Of a stretch of 64,000 nucleotides of DNA, positions 47,526 through 57,889 are shown one piece after another; position 1 is the stretch's first letter, and each line of letters starts with the position of its first letter. Both the position numbers and the translations under genes were made by a program. The stretch comes from Paracoccus aestuarii (GTDB lineage Bacteria; Pseudomonadota; Alphaproteobacteria; Rhodobacterales; Rhodobacteraceae). The notes beneath the pieces were generated by a model, which was not told the DNA's origin, searched no databases, and worked only from the letters and a program-made list of their open reading frames with translations. The stretch lies in assembly GCF_028553885.1 (NCBI RefSeq), contig NZ_CP067169.1, positions 62,001 to 126,000 on the forward strand, written 5' to 3'.

Positions 47526-50500
47526 TCAAGAGGCCGTCCCGCCCCCCGTCAGGCGCGCCATCACCCCGTCCAGCAGCGCATCGGGCAGGTCCATGACGCT
47601 GCGCGACGCGGTCCACAGCACCGCCATGCGCAGCCTGCGCCCGGGCCAGATCGCCGCCAGCGCCGCGCGATAGGCGGCCATCTGGCGCAGGATCCCCTCG
47701 GGGATGCGATCCGGGCTGTCGGGCAGTTCGGCATTGGTCTTGTAGTCGATGGCGGTGATCAGATCCGGCGTCACGATCAGCCGGTCGATCACCCCGTTCA
47801 GCGTGCCCAGCCCGGCGATGGGGGCGGTCAGCGCGACCTCGGACAGGATGCGCGCGCCCTCGGGGGGGTGGATGATCGTGGCCAGGTCGGGGGCCGACAG
47901 GACCGCATCGGCCTCGGCCAGCAGGTCGTCCTGTTCCGGGCCGTCGGGCAGGCCGCCCTCGGCCCCGGCCAGGATGGCGCGGGCGATGGCGGGCCAGTCC
48001 GCGCGCGGATGGGCGGGCAGATGTTCCAGCAGCAGATGCAGCCGTGTGCCGCGCAGCATCGCCGCGTCGCGGTCGCCATCGGTCGCGGCGCCCAGCACCT
48101 TGGCCCCGCCCAGGCCGCTGGCGGCGACGGGGGCGTGGAATTCCGGCGCGGGCGGCGGCAGGCGATGGGCCCAGTCCGGCGCCTCCACCGCATCGGGGGC
48201 CGGGGCGCGTTCCTCGGCCGCCTCGGCGGGCCAGTCGCCCCAGGACAGGCGCAGCCCGGTGCCCATCCCCTCCAGCGGCAGGTCGGCGCGGTCCAGCGCG
48301 GCGCGCCCCGCGCCCTCGGCGATCATCGCGTGCCAGCTGTCCAGCCCCTCGCCCGTCTCGCCCGCGGCGGCGGCGATCAGCCAGCATTCCGCCCGCGTCA
48401 TCGCGACATAGAGCAGCCGGCGGCGTTCCTCGTCCTGGCGGCGGTCGTGATCGGCCACCGCCATGGCCACCTGGTCGCAGCGATCCGCCGCCGCCCCCCG
48501 CCAGACCGGCACCCCGTCCAGCCGCACCAGGGTCTGGCGGTTGTTCGGGCGGCGCTTCTGGGTTTCCGGCAGGATGACCACGGGGCTTTCCAGACCCTTG
48601 GAGCCATGCACCGTCATCACCCGGATCAGCCCGCCGCCGCCGCCGGGCAGCTGGCGCTTGACCTCGACCTCGTCGCTGGCCAGCCAGACCAGAAAGCCGG
48701 TCAGGGACGGCGTCTCGACCTGTTCATAGGCCAGGGCCTGGGACAGCAGCTCGTCGATGCCGTCCACCGCCTCGGGGCCAAGGCGCGCCAGCAGGGCGGC
48801 GCGCCCGCCATGGCGGGTCAGCAGCCGCGCGATCAGGTCATGGGGGCGCAGATAGTCCGCCTGGCCCGCCAGGTCGTTCAGCACCGCCTGCGCGTCCTGA
48901 TGGGGCGATGCGCGCAGCCGCCGCCACAGGTATTCCCGCGGCCCCCGCCCGGCCGACAGGCGATAGAGGTCATCCTCGGTCAGCCCGAACAGCGGCGATC
49001 GCAGGGCCGCGGCCAGGGACAGGTCGTCCTCGGGGGTGGCCAGGACCGACAGGGTGGCCAGGATGTCGCGCACGGCCAGCTCGCCCGCCAGGCGCAGGCG
49101 GTCGGCCCCGGCCACGGGCAGGCCCGCGGCCTTCAGCGCGCCGATCAGCGCCCCGAACAGCGCGCCGCGCCGCTGGACCAGGATCTGGATGTCGCCGGGC
49201 GCCAAGGGCCGGGCGCCGCCGCTGCGCGGATCGGGCAGGGGGCTGCCCAGCATGGCGCGGATGCGGGCGGCGATCTGGCGGGCCAGCTGCGTGTCGGCGT
49301 CGTTCTCGCCCGGGGCGTCGACGGGGCGTGTCCAGTCCTGGGGGGCGTCGTCCTCGGGCTGGGCCAAAGGCGGCCAGATGTCCACCCGGCCGGGCAGGGC
49401 CGCGCGAAAGGCCACATGCCGGGGCGGATCGCCCAAGCCCCGCGCGGCCTCGCCCTGGAAGACCGCATCCACCAGCGTCAGGATCGCGGGCGATGACCGG
49501 AAGCTGTGGGTCAGCCCGCGCTGCTGCATGGGCGCCTCGGCCGCATCGAAATCGCGGGCGAAGCGGTCGCGCATCGCCTCGAAGACCGCGATGTCGGCGC
49601 CTTGGAAGGAATAGATCGACTGTTTCGGATCGCCCACCACGAACAGGGTGCGGGGCCGGTCATGGGCGCCCGCGCCGCTGGTGAATTCGTCGGTCAGGCG
49701 GCGGATGACGCGCCATTGCTCGGGGCTGGTGTCCTGGGCCTCGTCGACCAGGATATGGTCGATGCCGCCATCCAGACGCCACAGCACCCATTGGGCCATG
49801 CTGGATTCCTCCAGCAGCTCGGCGGTGCGGCGGATCAGGTCGTCGAAATCCAGCCAGCCCTGGGCCGATTTGGCGGCCTGCATCCGGACGGCGAAGGCAT
49901 GGCCGAACCGATGCAGCGCCAGGGTGCGGGTCGCGCCGCGCAGGGCCTGGGCCTGGGGGCGGGCGGCCTCGACCCGGATCATCAGCGCGTCCAGATCGGG
50001 CATGAAGGGCGCGCAGGGCCCGGCGGCCATCCCCTTGGTGGGGATCTTGCCGGTCTTGGCGGCGAAGGGCGCCGCCGCCTTGGCCCCGAACAGCAGGCAG
50101 CCCGCCAGCCGGTCCAGATCGTCCAGGCCGGGATCGCGCCAACGCACCTGCGACAGGGCCTGGGCCAGCTTGACGTCATTGGCCGAACTGCCCCGAAGGG
50201 GCGGGATCAGCGCATCGGCCAGATCGCCCTCGGCCCCCAGGAAGACCTGGGCCAGCAGGCGGTCGCCGGTCAGGCCGGGCGGCAGGTCATGGGCGGCCCA
50301 GATCGCCTCCGCATCGGGTTCGGCCGCGTAATCGGCCATCGACAGCCCGGCCAGAAACCCGTCCAGATCGTCGCCCGATTGCAGCGCGGTCAGGTCGGCC
50401 ATGGCGGGATGGGCGGTTTCGGCCATATCCTCGATGATCTGGGCGCGCAGCGCGCGGGCGCTGCGGTCGTCCAGTTCGGCGAATCCCATCGGCACGCCCG

Positions 50501-50897
50501 CCTCCAGCGGAAAGCGGCGCAGGACGGCGGCGCAGAAGCTGTGGATGGTCTGAACCTTCAGCCCGCCCGGTGTCTCGATCGCGCGGGCGAACAGGCGGCG
50601 CGCGGCGGCCAGATCGGGATCGCCCGCCTCGCCCAGCTCGGCCAGTTCGGCGCGCAGGTCGCGGGCGGGCAGCATCGCCCACCGCCCAAGCCGCGCCAGC
50701 AGGCGGTTCTGCATCTCGGTCGCGGCGGCCTTGGTATAGGTCAGGCACAGGATGCGTTCGGGCGGCGTGCCCGCCAGCAAAAGCCGCGCCACCCGGTCGG
50801 TCAGGACCCGCGTCTTGCCCGAGCCCGCATTGGCCGTCAGCCAGGTCGACCGCTGCGGGTCGGCGGCGGCGATCTGGTTCAGCGTCGCCTCATCCAT
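47526..50897 (-). CDS. addA: AddA, UvrD-type helicase-nuclease subunit of double-strand-break repair
   Basis: 1123 residues. SF1 helicase motif I is WLTANAGSGKTRVL (about 19-32), motif II is LVDEAQDTSPEQW, and later motifs are in HSFRSSPAIL and TVHGSKGLESPVV. The C-terminal RecB-like nuclease domain has ITAIDYKTN. With AddB it processes double-strand ends, in place of RecBCD. Its start overlaps the addB stop by 8 bp. Confidence 0.95.
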   Translation of the reverse strand: MDEATLNQIAAADPQRSTWLTANAGSGKTRVLTDRVARLLLAGTPPERILCLTYTKAAATEMQNRLLARLGRWAMLPARDLRAELAELGEAGDPDLAAARRLFARAIETPGGLKVQTIHSFCAAVLRRFPLEAGVPMGFAELDDRSARALRAQIIEDMAETAHPAMADLTALQSGDDLDGFLAGLSMADYAAEPDAEAIWAAHDLPPGLTGDRLLAQVFLGAEGDLADALIPPLRGSSANDVKLAQALSQVRWRDPGLDDLDRLAGCLLFGAKAAAPFAAKTGKIPTKGMAAGPCAPFMPDLDALMIRVEAARPQAQALRGATRTLALHRFGHAFAVRMQAAKSAQGWLDFDDLIRRTAELLEESSMAQWVLWRLDGGIDHILVDEAQDTSPEQWRVIRRLTDEFTSGAGAHDRPRTLFVVGDPKQSIYSFQGADIAVFEAMRDRFARDFDAAEAPMQQRGLTHSFRSSPAILTLVDAVFQGEAARGLGDPPRHVAFRAALPGRVDIWPPLAQPEDDAPQDWTRPVDAPGENDADTQLARQIAARIRAMLGSPLPDPRSGGARPLAPGDIQILVQRRGALFGALIGALKAAGLPVAGADRLRLAGELAVRDILATLSVLATPEDDLSLAAALRSPLFGLTEDDLYRLSAGRGPREYLWRRLRASPHQDAQAVLNDLAGQADYLRPHDLIARLLTRHGGRAALLARLGPEAVDGIDELLSQALAYEQVETPSLTGFLVWLASDEVEVKRQLPGGGGGLIRVMTVHGSKGLESPVVILPETQKRRPNNRQTLVRLDGVPVWRGAAADRCDQVAMAVADHDRRQDEERRRLLYVAMTRAECWLIAAAAGETGEGLDSWHAMIAEGAGRAALDRADLPLEGMGTGLRLSWGDWPAEAAEERAPAPDAVEAPDWAHRLPPPAPEFHAPVAASGLGGAKVLGAATDGDRDAAMLRGTRLHLLLEHLPAHPRADWPAIARAILAGAEGGLPDGPEQDDLLAEADAVLSAPDLATIIHPPEGARILSEVALTAPIAGLGTLNGVIDRLIVTPDLITAIDYKTNAELPDSPDRIPEGILRQMAAYRAALAAIWPGRRLRMAVLWTASRSVMDLPDALLDGVMARLTGGGTAS

Positions 50898-53829
50898 GAT
50901 CGCCCACCTTTCGCGGCCGGGCCGGATCGGTCAGGGACCATTCCCCGAACCGCGCCAGATGGTCGTAATCCCCGGCATAGGTCGTCAATTGCGGCGCCCG
51001 CATCGCGGTGAAGCCCGCATCCCCCGTCAGATAGGACGCGACCAGCCGCACGAAGCCGTCCCAGGTCTCGCCCTCCAGCGCGTCGTCATGTTTTCGGGGA
51101 AAGGTCGCGCCCTCGCCGCCCAGCTGGATGTAGCGGATGCCCGCGACATCCACGGGCCCCAAGGCGTCGAAGCCGCCGCGCCGAGCCATCGCGGCCTCCA
51201 GCAGCAGCTGCTTGTCGAACTTGGCGATGGCCGCGTCACTGGGCGGGGTGCCGGACTTGTAGTCATAGACCATCACCCGCCCGTCATTCAGCAGGTCGAT
51301 CCGGTCGGGCTTGGCGGTCAGGGTGAAATCCATCCCGGCCACCGGCACGCGGCCGCGGTTTTCCACGACCATCGGGCGGCCCTCGGCCAGGCGGGCCAGT
51401 TCGTCCGCGACGATGCGGTCGGCGATGCGCGCGATCCGCGCCGCCCAGAAGGCGCGGGCGGCGGGCCAAGGCACGTCGCGGGCCAGCACCGCATCGGTCA
51501 GGCGCAGGAAATCGTCGCGCAGCCGTTCGGGCGGGGGGTTGGGGGCGGGGTGGCTGTTCAGCAGCGCCTCGACGATGGCATGCAGCGTCTGGCCGCGCAG
51601 CGCATCCGGGCCGGGGCGCAGCGGCGGCAGCGGGCGCAGGCCCAAGACCCGCTTGGCATAGATCGCATAGGGGTCGCGGATCAGCAGCGCCACATCCGTC
51701 ACCGGCAATTCGCGGAAGGGCGGCCCCGGCGGGATGGGCGAGGGGCGGGCCGCGGGCGGGACCGGCGCGGGGGGGCGCGACACGGCCTGGGCCATGGCCA
51801 GCCAGCGCGCGCCCCGGTCGCGCATCAGAGCCACGGCGCGCGGGCCGTCGCGGTCCGGCAGCCCGCCCATCAGGTTCAGCATCCGGTTCAGCCAGCGCGA
51901 GGGGATCGTCTCGGCCTCGGCATCGCGGCGGGCGCGGGTCAGGATCACCCGCTCGGCGGCGATGGCCTGCTGGAAGTCATGCGCGGCCAGCCCGATCTGG
52001 CGTTCCGGCAGGGGCAGGCCCGCCTGCGCCCGCATCTGGCGCGATAGCCAGGGGTCGGGGGACAAAGGCTGGGGCCAGCCGCCCTCGTTCAGGCCCGACA
52101 GGATGACGGTGCCGTGACCATAGAGCCGCGCCTCGCGCGGGCCGCGGATGCGCAGGCAGGGATGGTCCGCCACGTCCTCGCGCACGGCCTTGGCCTGCAA
52201 TTCGGTGACCAGCAGGGCGCAGAAATCGGCGGGCCCCAGATCGGGGCCCAAGGGCGCATGTTCGGCCAGGTGGTCCAGCACGGCGCGCGACATCTGCCCG
52301 GCCTTGTCCTGCCACAGCAGCGATCGGGCCGCGTCGCCCCCGGGACCGGCGGCCAAGGCCTCGGTCAGCCGGATCAGCATGTCCAGCCGTTCGGGCAGCG
52401 GGCAGGGGCCGCGCTGGCGGCCAAGGGGCGTCAGGCGGTCCAGGGTCGCGGCCAGCCAATCGGCCCAGATGCGGCGCTGATCGTCGCCCTTGGCACCCCA
52501 TTCGGCCAGGCAATCCGCATCGGGAAAGGCCGGGCCGTTGCGGCGCAGATGCAACTCCAGCTCGCGGGTCTGGCGCAGCATCTCGTTGCGGCCCAGCAGG
52601 GGCGATCCGGTCGCGGTCAGGGGATGCTTCAGCAGGATCAGCAGCCGGTCGATGGTCAGGGGCTGGCCCCACAGCCCCGCCACCTGCCGCAGCAGCAGGC
52701 CCGGCGCGGTCAGCGGCAGCGGCCGGCCCGCGCTGTCATCGGGGCGGATGTGCCAGCGGTCCAGCGCGGCGGTGACGCGGCGGATCAGCCCGCTATCGGC
52801 GGCGATCAGGGTCATCAGGCGGCCATGTTCGGCGGCCTCGCGCATGATCAGGGCGATGGCCTCGGCCTCGTCGCCGGGCTGGTCGGCCTCGATCAGGGTG
52901 ATGGCGCGGGTCGCCTCGACCAGATCGGGCAGGTCCGGCCCCTCGGCGATCCACTGATCGGTGACGGGCGCGGGCCGCAGCGCCAGCGAGACGACGCGGT
53001 TGCGCGCCTCGGACGGGGGGGCGTCGTCGGTCCAGAGCCGGACCGGCCCGGCCGCGCGCAGCGGCGCGAAGCGGGCCTGGGGATGGTCGTCGCCGCCTTG
53101 GTCCAGCCCGTCCCAGACCTGCGCGGGCTGGTGGAAGTCGAAGCCCGGCAGCACCACCGCCCCCTGCGGCAGCGCCGCCACCGCCTGCATGAAGAGCCGC
53201 GTCGCGCCATGCGATCCGGTCGATCCGGCAACGATCACCGGCCCGGGCGGCTGGTCCAGCCCGCGGGGCCAGGCATCGGCCGCGATCTCGGCCGCGCGGC
53301 GCTGGCGGGCGGGGCGATCGCGCGAGGGATCGTCCAGGTGGAAATCGGCCGCGATCTTAAGGAAGGCCAGCGCGTTCTGCCAATGGCGGGCGTGATCGCC
53401 GGTATCGATGGATTCCAGGTCCGCCAGGCTGCGGCCCTCGGTCTGCATCTCGACCATCAGCTGGGACAGGGACTGGGCCAGGACGGGAATCGCATGGCCC
53501 GCGCCCAGATCGGGGCGCAGCCGGACCAGCCCGTCGATCAGCCGGCCCAGCTGCAGGCGGCGGGCCAAGGGCGGCACCGGCGGGTCGGGCATGACCAAGG
53601 GGCCGGGGTCGATCCCGGTGATCGACCGGATCCGGGGCAGGATCAGCGGCCCCACCCGGTCGAAGGCCCGGGTCAGCGCCCCCCGGGTGGGCGATGCGTT
53701 GACGAAGATGGTGACCGCGGCCATGTCCTCGGGCGGGCGGTGGGCCATGCGCGCCATCAGCCCGCGCACGAAGCATTCCGCGAAATCCACCCCCGGCGGC
53801 AGCGCATAGAGGCCCCGCATCTCAGCCAC
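50890..53829 (-). CDS. addB: AddB, helicase-like/nuclease subunit of double-strand-break repair
   Basis: 979 residues. The N-terminus MRGLYALPPGVDFAECFV is typical of alphaproteobacterial AddB. The C-terminal nuclease motif is DRIDLLNDGRVMVYDYKSG (DxxxxxDYK). The helicase motifs are degenerate, as expected, since AddB acts to recognise recombination signals. The start is either GTG 53829 or ATG 53820; neither has a strong ribosome site. It overlaps murU and addA, so all three are coupled. Confidence 0.93.
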   Translation of the reverse strand: MAEMRGLYALPPGVDFAECFVRGLMARMAHRPPEDMAAVTIFVNASPTRGALTRAFDRVGPLILPRIRSITGIDPGPLVMPDPPVPPLARRLQLGRLIDGLVRLRPDLGAGHAIPVLAQSLSQLMVEMQTEGRSLADLESIDTGDHARHWQNALAFLKIAADFHLDDPSRDRPARQRRAAEIAADAWPRGLDQPPGPVIVAGSTGSHGATRLFMQAVAALPQGAVVLPGFDFHQPAQVWDGLDQGGDDHPQARFAPLRAAGPVRLWTDDAPPSEARNRVVSLALRPAPVTDQWIAEGPDLPDLVEATRAITLIEADQPGDEAEAIALIMREAAEHGRLMTLIAADSGLIRRVTAALDRWHIRPDDSAGRPLPLTAPGLLLRQVAGLWGQPLTIDRLLILLKHPLTATGSPLLGRNEMLRQTRELELHLRRNGPAFPDADCLAEWGAKGDDQRRIWADWLAATLDRLTPLGRQRGPCPLPERLDMLIRLTEALAAGPGGDAARSLLWQDKAGQMSRAVLDHLAEHAPLGPDLGPADFCALLVTELQAKAVREDVADHPCLRIRGPREARLYGHGTVILSGLNEGGWPQPLSPDPWLSRQMRAQAGLPLPERQIGLAAHDFQQAIAAERVILTRARRDAEAETIPSRWLNRMLNLMGGLPDRDGPRAVALMRDRGARWLAMAQAVSRPPAPVPPAARPSPIPPGPPFRELPVTDVALLIRDPYAIYAKRVLGLRPLPPLRPGPDALRGQTLHAIVEALLNSHPAPNPPPERLRDDFLRLTDAVLARDVPWPAARAFWAARIARIADRIVADELARLAEGRPMVVENRGRVPVAGMDFTLTAKPDRIDLLNDGRVMVYDYKSGTPPSDAAIAKFDKQLLLEAAMARRGGFDALGPVDVAGIRYIQLGGEGATFPRKHDDALEGETWDGFVRLVASYLTGDAGFTAMRAPQLTTYAGDYDHLARFGEWSLTDPARPRKVGDHG

Positions 53830-54487
53830 GGATCAGCGCCTCGGCCTGGGGGATCGCCTGCGGATAGCCGACATCGCACCAGCCGCCGGGATGGACCATG
53901 CCATGGAGCGTGCCGCGGTCGATCATCATGTCCCACAACCGGTTCAGCGAAAAGGCGCGGTCGGGGATCCCCTCCAGCAGGTCGGTGCGGATCATCTGGG
54001 CCCCGGCATAGACGTGATCGCCCCGCCGGGTCAGCCGCCCGTCCCGCAGGGTGAAATCGCCCGGCCCCTGCCGCGCGGTGGCCCGGTCCACGGGGATCAG
54101 CGCCAGCAGCCCCTCCATCCCGTCGCGCCAGGCTGTGGCCAGCGCCGTCAGCACGTTCGGCCCGGTCCAGACCACATCGGGGTTCAGCGTCATCACCGGC
54201 CCCGCGCCCAGCAGGGGCAGCGCTTGGCGCAGCCCGCCGCCCGTGTCCAGGATCGGGCCAGGCTCGGGGCTGATGGCGACCTCCGTCCCGGCCAGATGCG
54301 CCGCGATCTGGGTGCCCAGGTAATGGGTGTTGACCACGACCGGCCCGCAGCCGGCATCCCGGCCCAGATCCAGCGCGCGGTCCAGCAGGCTGCGGCCCGC
54401 GACCGCGATCAGGGGCTTGGGGCGCGTGTCGGTCAGGGGCCGCATCCGCGTGCCCAGACCCGCGGCAAAGATCATCAGGGGCGGCAT
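53822..54487 (-). CDS. murU: MurU-type N-acetylmuramate-1-phosphate uridylyltransferase
   Basis: 221 residues. LMIFAAGLGTRMRPLTDTR is the nucleotidyltransferase loop, followed by KPLIAVAGRSLLDR and, later, NPDVVW and GWCDVGYP. The gene is next to a tsaE-amgK fusion, and AmgK/MurU together recycle N-acetylmuramic acid from peptidoglycan to UDP-MurNAc, bypassing early cell-wall synthesis and giving fosfomycin tolerance. It overlaps the fusion gene by 13 bp and addB by 8 bp. Confidence 0.88.
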   Translation of the reverse strand: MPPLMIFAAGLGTRMRPLTDTRPKPLIAVAGRSLLDRALDLGRDAGCGPVVVNTHYLGTQIAAHLAGTEVAISPEPGPILDTGGGLRQALPLLGAGPVMTLNPDVVWTGPNVLTALATAWRDGMEGLLALIPVDRATARQGPGDFTLRDGRLTRRGDHVYAGAQMIRTDLLEGIPDRAFSLNRLWDMMIDRGTLHGMVHPGGWCDVGYPQAIPQAEALIRG

Positions 54488-55860
54488 GCGGCGCGGATCC
54501 TTTCGATGGCCCCGTCCCGGGGGCTGGGCACGTCATGCAGCGCCGCGCGCAGGGGCGCCAGCGCCGGATGGGCCAGGTTGCGCTGCAGGTTGCCCCAGAC
54601 CCGGGGCATGAAATCCAGGTATCGCGGCTTGCCGTCGCGGATCGCCAAGCGCGCGAAGACCCCCAGGATCCGCAGCGCCCGCTGCGCCCCGATCAGCGCA
54701 TAGGCGGCGCGGAAGGCCGCGTCCTCATGGCCAGTCGCATCCAGAAAGCGGCGGATCTGGGCGGCCTCGACGCCGGGGTCGATGTCGCGCCGCGCATCCT
54801 GCCAGGCCGAGACCGGATCATAGGCCGGATGGGCCAGCACCGCGTCCTGGTAATCCAGCAGGCCGATCGGGTCCTCGCCGCGCCAGATCAGGTTCTCGGC
54901 ATGGAAATCGCGGAGCGACAGGACCGGTGCGACCCCCGCGCCGAGGCGATCATGCAGATCACCGATCAGCGCGGGCAGGTCCGGCAGATCGGCCCCGGGA
55001 TAGGTCCGGGTGAACAGCGCCGCCAGATCGCCCATGGCCGGCCCGTCCAGAACCGCCAGCCCCGCGGGCGGGGGCGCGGCCTGCAGCGAAACCAGCAGGT
55101 CGGTGATGCGGTCCTGGATGCGCGGGGCCAGGTCGGGGCGGTCGGCCAGCACGCGGGCCACCAGATCGTCGCCCAGATCCTCCAGCAGCAGGAACCCGGC
55201 ATCGGGATCGGCGGCCATGATCCGCGGCGCGCCGAAACCGTGATCGCGCAGCCAGCCGGTCATCGCCGCGAAGGCCGGGACCGATCCCGAAGGGTCGTCC
55301 ATCAGCACCGCGCCGCCCGACCCCTCCAGCCGGAAATAGCGCCGGGCCGAGGCATCGCCCGCCAGGGGCGTGACCCGCGCCTCGTCCCAGCCCGCGTCAT
55401 GGACAAAGACCGCCCGCGCCGCCAGCCGCGCGGCATCGGGCATGTCCAGCACGATCCAGCGCAGGTCGGGATCCGCATGATCCATCAGCGACAGCAGGAT
55501 CGCGCCCGGGGGCCGGTCGGCCAGCCGGTCGGGCCATTCGATCAGGCAGATCGCGTGATCCAGCGCATCCTCCAGCCCCAGCTCGGCCAGCTCGGCCGGG
55601 TCGGTCAGGCGATAGAGGTCGGCATGCCAGATCTCGGTCCCCATCGGGTCGTCATAGGTCTGGACCAAGGTATAGGTGGGGCTGGGCACGTCCTCGGCCG
55701 CCTGGCCTTGGCGGGCGCGGATGAAGGCGCGGGCGAAATGAGTCTTGCCCGCCCCCACCGGCCCGTCCAGCAGGATGGCCGCGGGCGGCAGGGCCTGGGC
55801 GGCCAGCATCCGGGCCAGCGCGGCGGTCAGGGTCTGGGATGCGGTCAGGGTCACGGTCAT
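54475..55860 (-). CDS. tsaE: TsaE-AmgK fusion: tRNA t6A ATPase joined to MurNAc/GlcNAc sugar kinase
   Basis: 461 residues. Residues ~1-145 are TsaE: P-loop DGPVGAGKTHFARA (about 32-45), PSPTYTLVQTYD, HADLYRL, LIEWPDRL. From about residue 150 an aminoglycoside-phosphotransferase-fold domain follows: GDASARRYFRLEG, LLLEDLGDDL, catalytic LRDFHAENLIW and metal-binding GLLDYQDA, as in AmgK. No stop or start separates them. TsaE is part of the t6A37 complex; AmgK phosphorylates MurNAc for MurU. The two genes are usually adjacent but separate in related genomes, so the fusion could be real or due to a frame change. Confidence 0.85.
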   Translation of the reverse strand: MTVTLTASQTLTAALARMLAAQALPPAAILLDGPVGAGKTHFARAFIRARQGQAAEDVPSPTYTLVQTYDDPMGTEIWHADLYRLTDPAELAELGLEDALDHAICLIEWPDRLADRPPGAILLSLMDHADPDLRWIVLDMPDAARLAARAVFVHDAGWDEARVTPLAGDASARRYFRLEGSGGAVLMDDPSGSVPAFAAMTGWLRDHGFGAPRIMAADPDAGFLLLEDLGDDLVARVLADRPDLAPRIQDRITDLLVSLQAAPPPAGLAVLDGPAMGDLAALFTRTYPGADLPDLPALIGDLHDRLGAGVAPVLSLRDFHAENLIWRGEDPIGLLDYQDAVLAHPAYDPVSAWQDARRDIDPGVEAAQIRRFLDATGHEDAAFRAAYALIGAQRALRILGVFARLAIRDGKPRYLDFMPRVWGNLQRNLAHPALAPLRAALHDVPSPRDGAIERIRAACRP

Positions 55861-55959
55861 GGCCCGCTTCTAGCCGCTTGCCGCCCGGCGCGAAAGCGTG
55901 AGATGCGCCCGGCCCGCGCCCGCGCTAGGCTGGTCCGACCGCAACGAGGGAGGGACCCC

Positions 55960-56565
55960 ATGCCACGTCTGATCTGTGCCCTGACCGTCGGGCTGGCCTT
56001 GGCCGGGCCCGCCGCCGCCACCCAGGAATACATCCTGCCCACGCTGTTCGACGTGGCCCGGGTGGCCCCGGACGACGTGCTGAACATCCGCGCCGATCCG
56101 TCCGCCCGCGCACAGATCATCGGCACGCTGGCCCCCGACGCGACCGGGATCGAGGTCGTCCATGAACAGCAGGGCTGGGCGCGCATCAACCATGGCGAGG
56201 GCTCGGGCTGGATCAGCGCGCGATACCTGGATTACCGCGTCGATGTCTGGGAGGAGGGCGCCCTGCCCGCGGGCTGGCAATGTTTCGGGACGGAACCCTT
56301 CTGGTCGGTCACGCCCCGGGACGGGGCCGTGGTGCTCGGCGGGCCGGACATGGCGGATGACGCGCGCCCGGTCCGGGCGGTCCTGTCGCGCGGCGTCTTT
56401 CGCGACCCGACCCGCGTGGTGGTGGCCGAGGGGCTGACGCTGGTCTCGACCCCGCAGCAATGCAGCGACGGGATGTCGGACCGGCTGTTCGGCCTGCGGG
56501 CCGAGGTGGTCATCGACGGCGAGACGCCGCGCCTGCTGACCGGCTGCTGCGCGATCGGGCGCTAG
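55960..56565 (+). CDS. Secreted SH3-domain protein
   Basis: 201 residues, GAGGGAGGG upstream of the ATG. A signal peptide ([10 protein letters not shown], cleaved near residue 20) precedes a bacterial SH3-type domain (about 30-90: [38 protein letters not shown]). The second half has four cysteines (CFG, QCSDG, TGCCAIG). It is probably periplasmic and may bind peptidoglycan. Its last bases overlap the convergent dapB end by 4 bp. Confidence 0.78.
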   Translation: MPRLICALTVGLALAGPAAATQEYILPTLFDVARVAPDDVLNIRADPSARAQIIGTLAPDATGIEVVHEQQGWARINHGEGSGWISARYLDYRVDVWEEGALPAGWQCFGTEPFWSVTPRDGAVVLGGPDMADDARPVRAVLSRGVFRDPTRVVVAEGLTLVSTPQQCSDGMSDRLFGLRAEVVIDGETPRLLTGCCAIGR

Positions 56566-57401
56566 AGGCCCAGCACGTCGTGCATGTCGTATACGCCGGG
56601 GCCCTTGTCCTGGCCCCAGACCGCCGCGCGGATCGCGCCGCGCGCGAAGATCGCGCGGTCCGTCGCCAGGTGGCGCAGCACGATGCGTTCGCCATCCGCC
56701 GCGAAGATCACGTCATGTTCGCCCACCACGTCGCCACCGCGGATGGCGGAAAAGCCGATGCTGCCCGGCGCGCGGGCGCCGGTGATGCCCTCGCGCGCGG
56801 GGCTGCGCAGATCGTCCAGCGCCGCGCCGCGCCCCTCGGCCGCGGCCTCGCCCAGCATCAGCGCGGTGCCCGAGGGCGCGTCGACCTTGTGGCGGTGATG
56901 GGCCTCGACGACCTCGATGTCCCAATCGGTGCCCAGGGCGGCGGCGACCTTGCGCGTCAGCCCGACCAGCAGGTTGACGCCCAGGCTCATGTTGCCGGCG
57001 CGGATGATGGGGGCGTGGCGGGCGGCGGCGGCCAGGGCGGCCAGATGCGCGGGCTCCAGCCCGGTGGTGCCGATGACATGGACGGCGCGGGCCTGGGCGG
57101 TCAGTTCGGCAAAGGCCACGGTCGCCGCGGGGCTGGTGAAGTCGATCACCGCCTGCGCCTGCGCGATGGCGCCCACCGCGTCGTCACTGACCGCGACGCC
57201 CGCGAGCGCGCCGCCCATGGCCGTGCCCACATCCTGGCCGATCCAGTCATGGCCGGGCCGTTCCAGCGCGCCCACCAGCCGCAGCGCGGGATCGGCCAGG
57301 ATCTGGCCGATCAGCATCCGCCCCATCCGCCCGGATGCGCCCGTGACCACGATTCCCGGGCGGTTCGGCTGATCGGTGTTCTGAAAATCGCTCATTGGCA
57401 T
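56562..57401 (-). CDS. dapB: DapB, 4-hydroxy-tetrahydrodipicolinate reductase
   Basis: 279 residues. The nucleotide-binding motif is [15 protein letters not shown] (about 18-32), and the substrate site is [19 protein letters not shown], which has the His/Lys pair of the family. It reduces hydroxytetrahydrodipicolinate in the lysine/diaminopimelate pathway in the cytoplasm. The start is ATG 57401 or 57395; both have GGGA nearby. It is divergent from rbfA. Confidence 0.95.
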   Translation of the reverse strand: MPMSDFQNTDQPNRPGIVVTGASGRMGRMLIGQILADPALRLVGALERPGHDWIGQDVGTAMGGALAGVAVSDDAVGAIAQAQAVIDFTSPAATVAFAELTAQARAVHVIGTTGLEPAHLAALAAAARHAPIIRAGNMSLGVNLLVGLTRKVAAALGTDWDIEVVEAHHRHKVDAPSGTALMLGEAAAEGRGAALDDLRSPAREGITGARAPGSIGFSAIRGGDVVGEHDVIFAADGERIVLRHLATDRAIFARGAIRAAVWGQDKGPGVYDMHDVLGL

Positions 57402-57469
57402 GGTCCCGCATTGCTTGCCCGCGTGATAACCCGTTGCGGGCCGGGCCGCGACCCCCTACATCGGGGCGC

Positions 57470-57889
57470 ATGGCACAGAACCGCAATTCCCAAGGCCCCA
57501 AGCAGCGCCAGCTGCGCGTGGGCGAGCTGATCCGCCGCACGCTGGCCGACACGCTGTCGCGCGCGGATGTGCATGATCCCGACCTGAACCGGCATTCCAT
57601 CACCGTGGCCGAGGTGTCGATGTCCACCGACCTGAAGGTGGCCACGGCCTATGTCCTGCCCCTGGGCGGCCGCGAGGCGCCCGAGGCGCTGGCCGCCCTG
57701 CGCCGCAACGCGCCCGAGCTGCGCCACCTGGTCGCCAAGGCGATGACGCTGAAATACGCGCCCGAGCTGCGGTTCCAGCTGGACGAGACCTTCGACCGCA
57801 TGGACGACACCCGCCGCATGTTCGCCGATGAACGCGTCCGCCGCGATGTCGAGGCGGGCCGCGCGGATGACGACGATGCCCAGGCCTGA
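57470..57889 (+). CDS. rbfA: RbfA, 30S ribosome-binding factor
   Basis: 139 residues. The KH-like RbfA fold is visible in [38 protein letters not shown] and [19 protein letters not shown] seen in parts. It matures the 16S 5' end and helps cold adaptation. It starts the group rbfA - glycosidase - truB; the rbfA-truB order is conserved in many bacteria. Confidence 0.95.
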   Translation: MAQNRNSQGPKQRQLRVGELIRRTLADTLSRADVHDPDLNRHSITVAEVSMSTDLKVATAYVLPLGGREAPEALAALRRNAPELRHLVAKAMTLKYAPELRFQLDETFDRMDDTRRMFADERVRRDVEAGRADDDDAQA

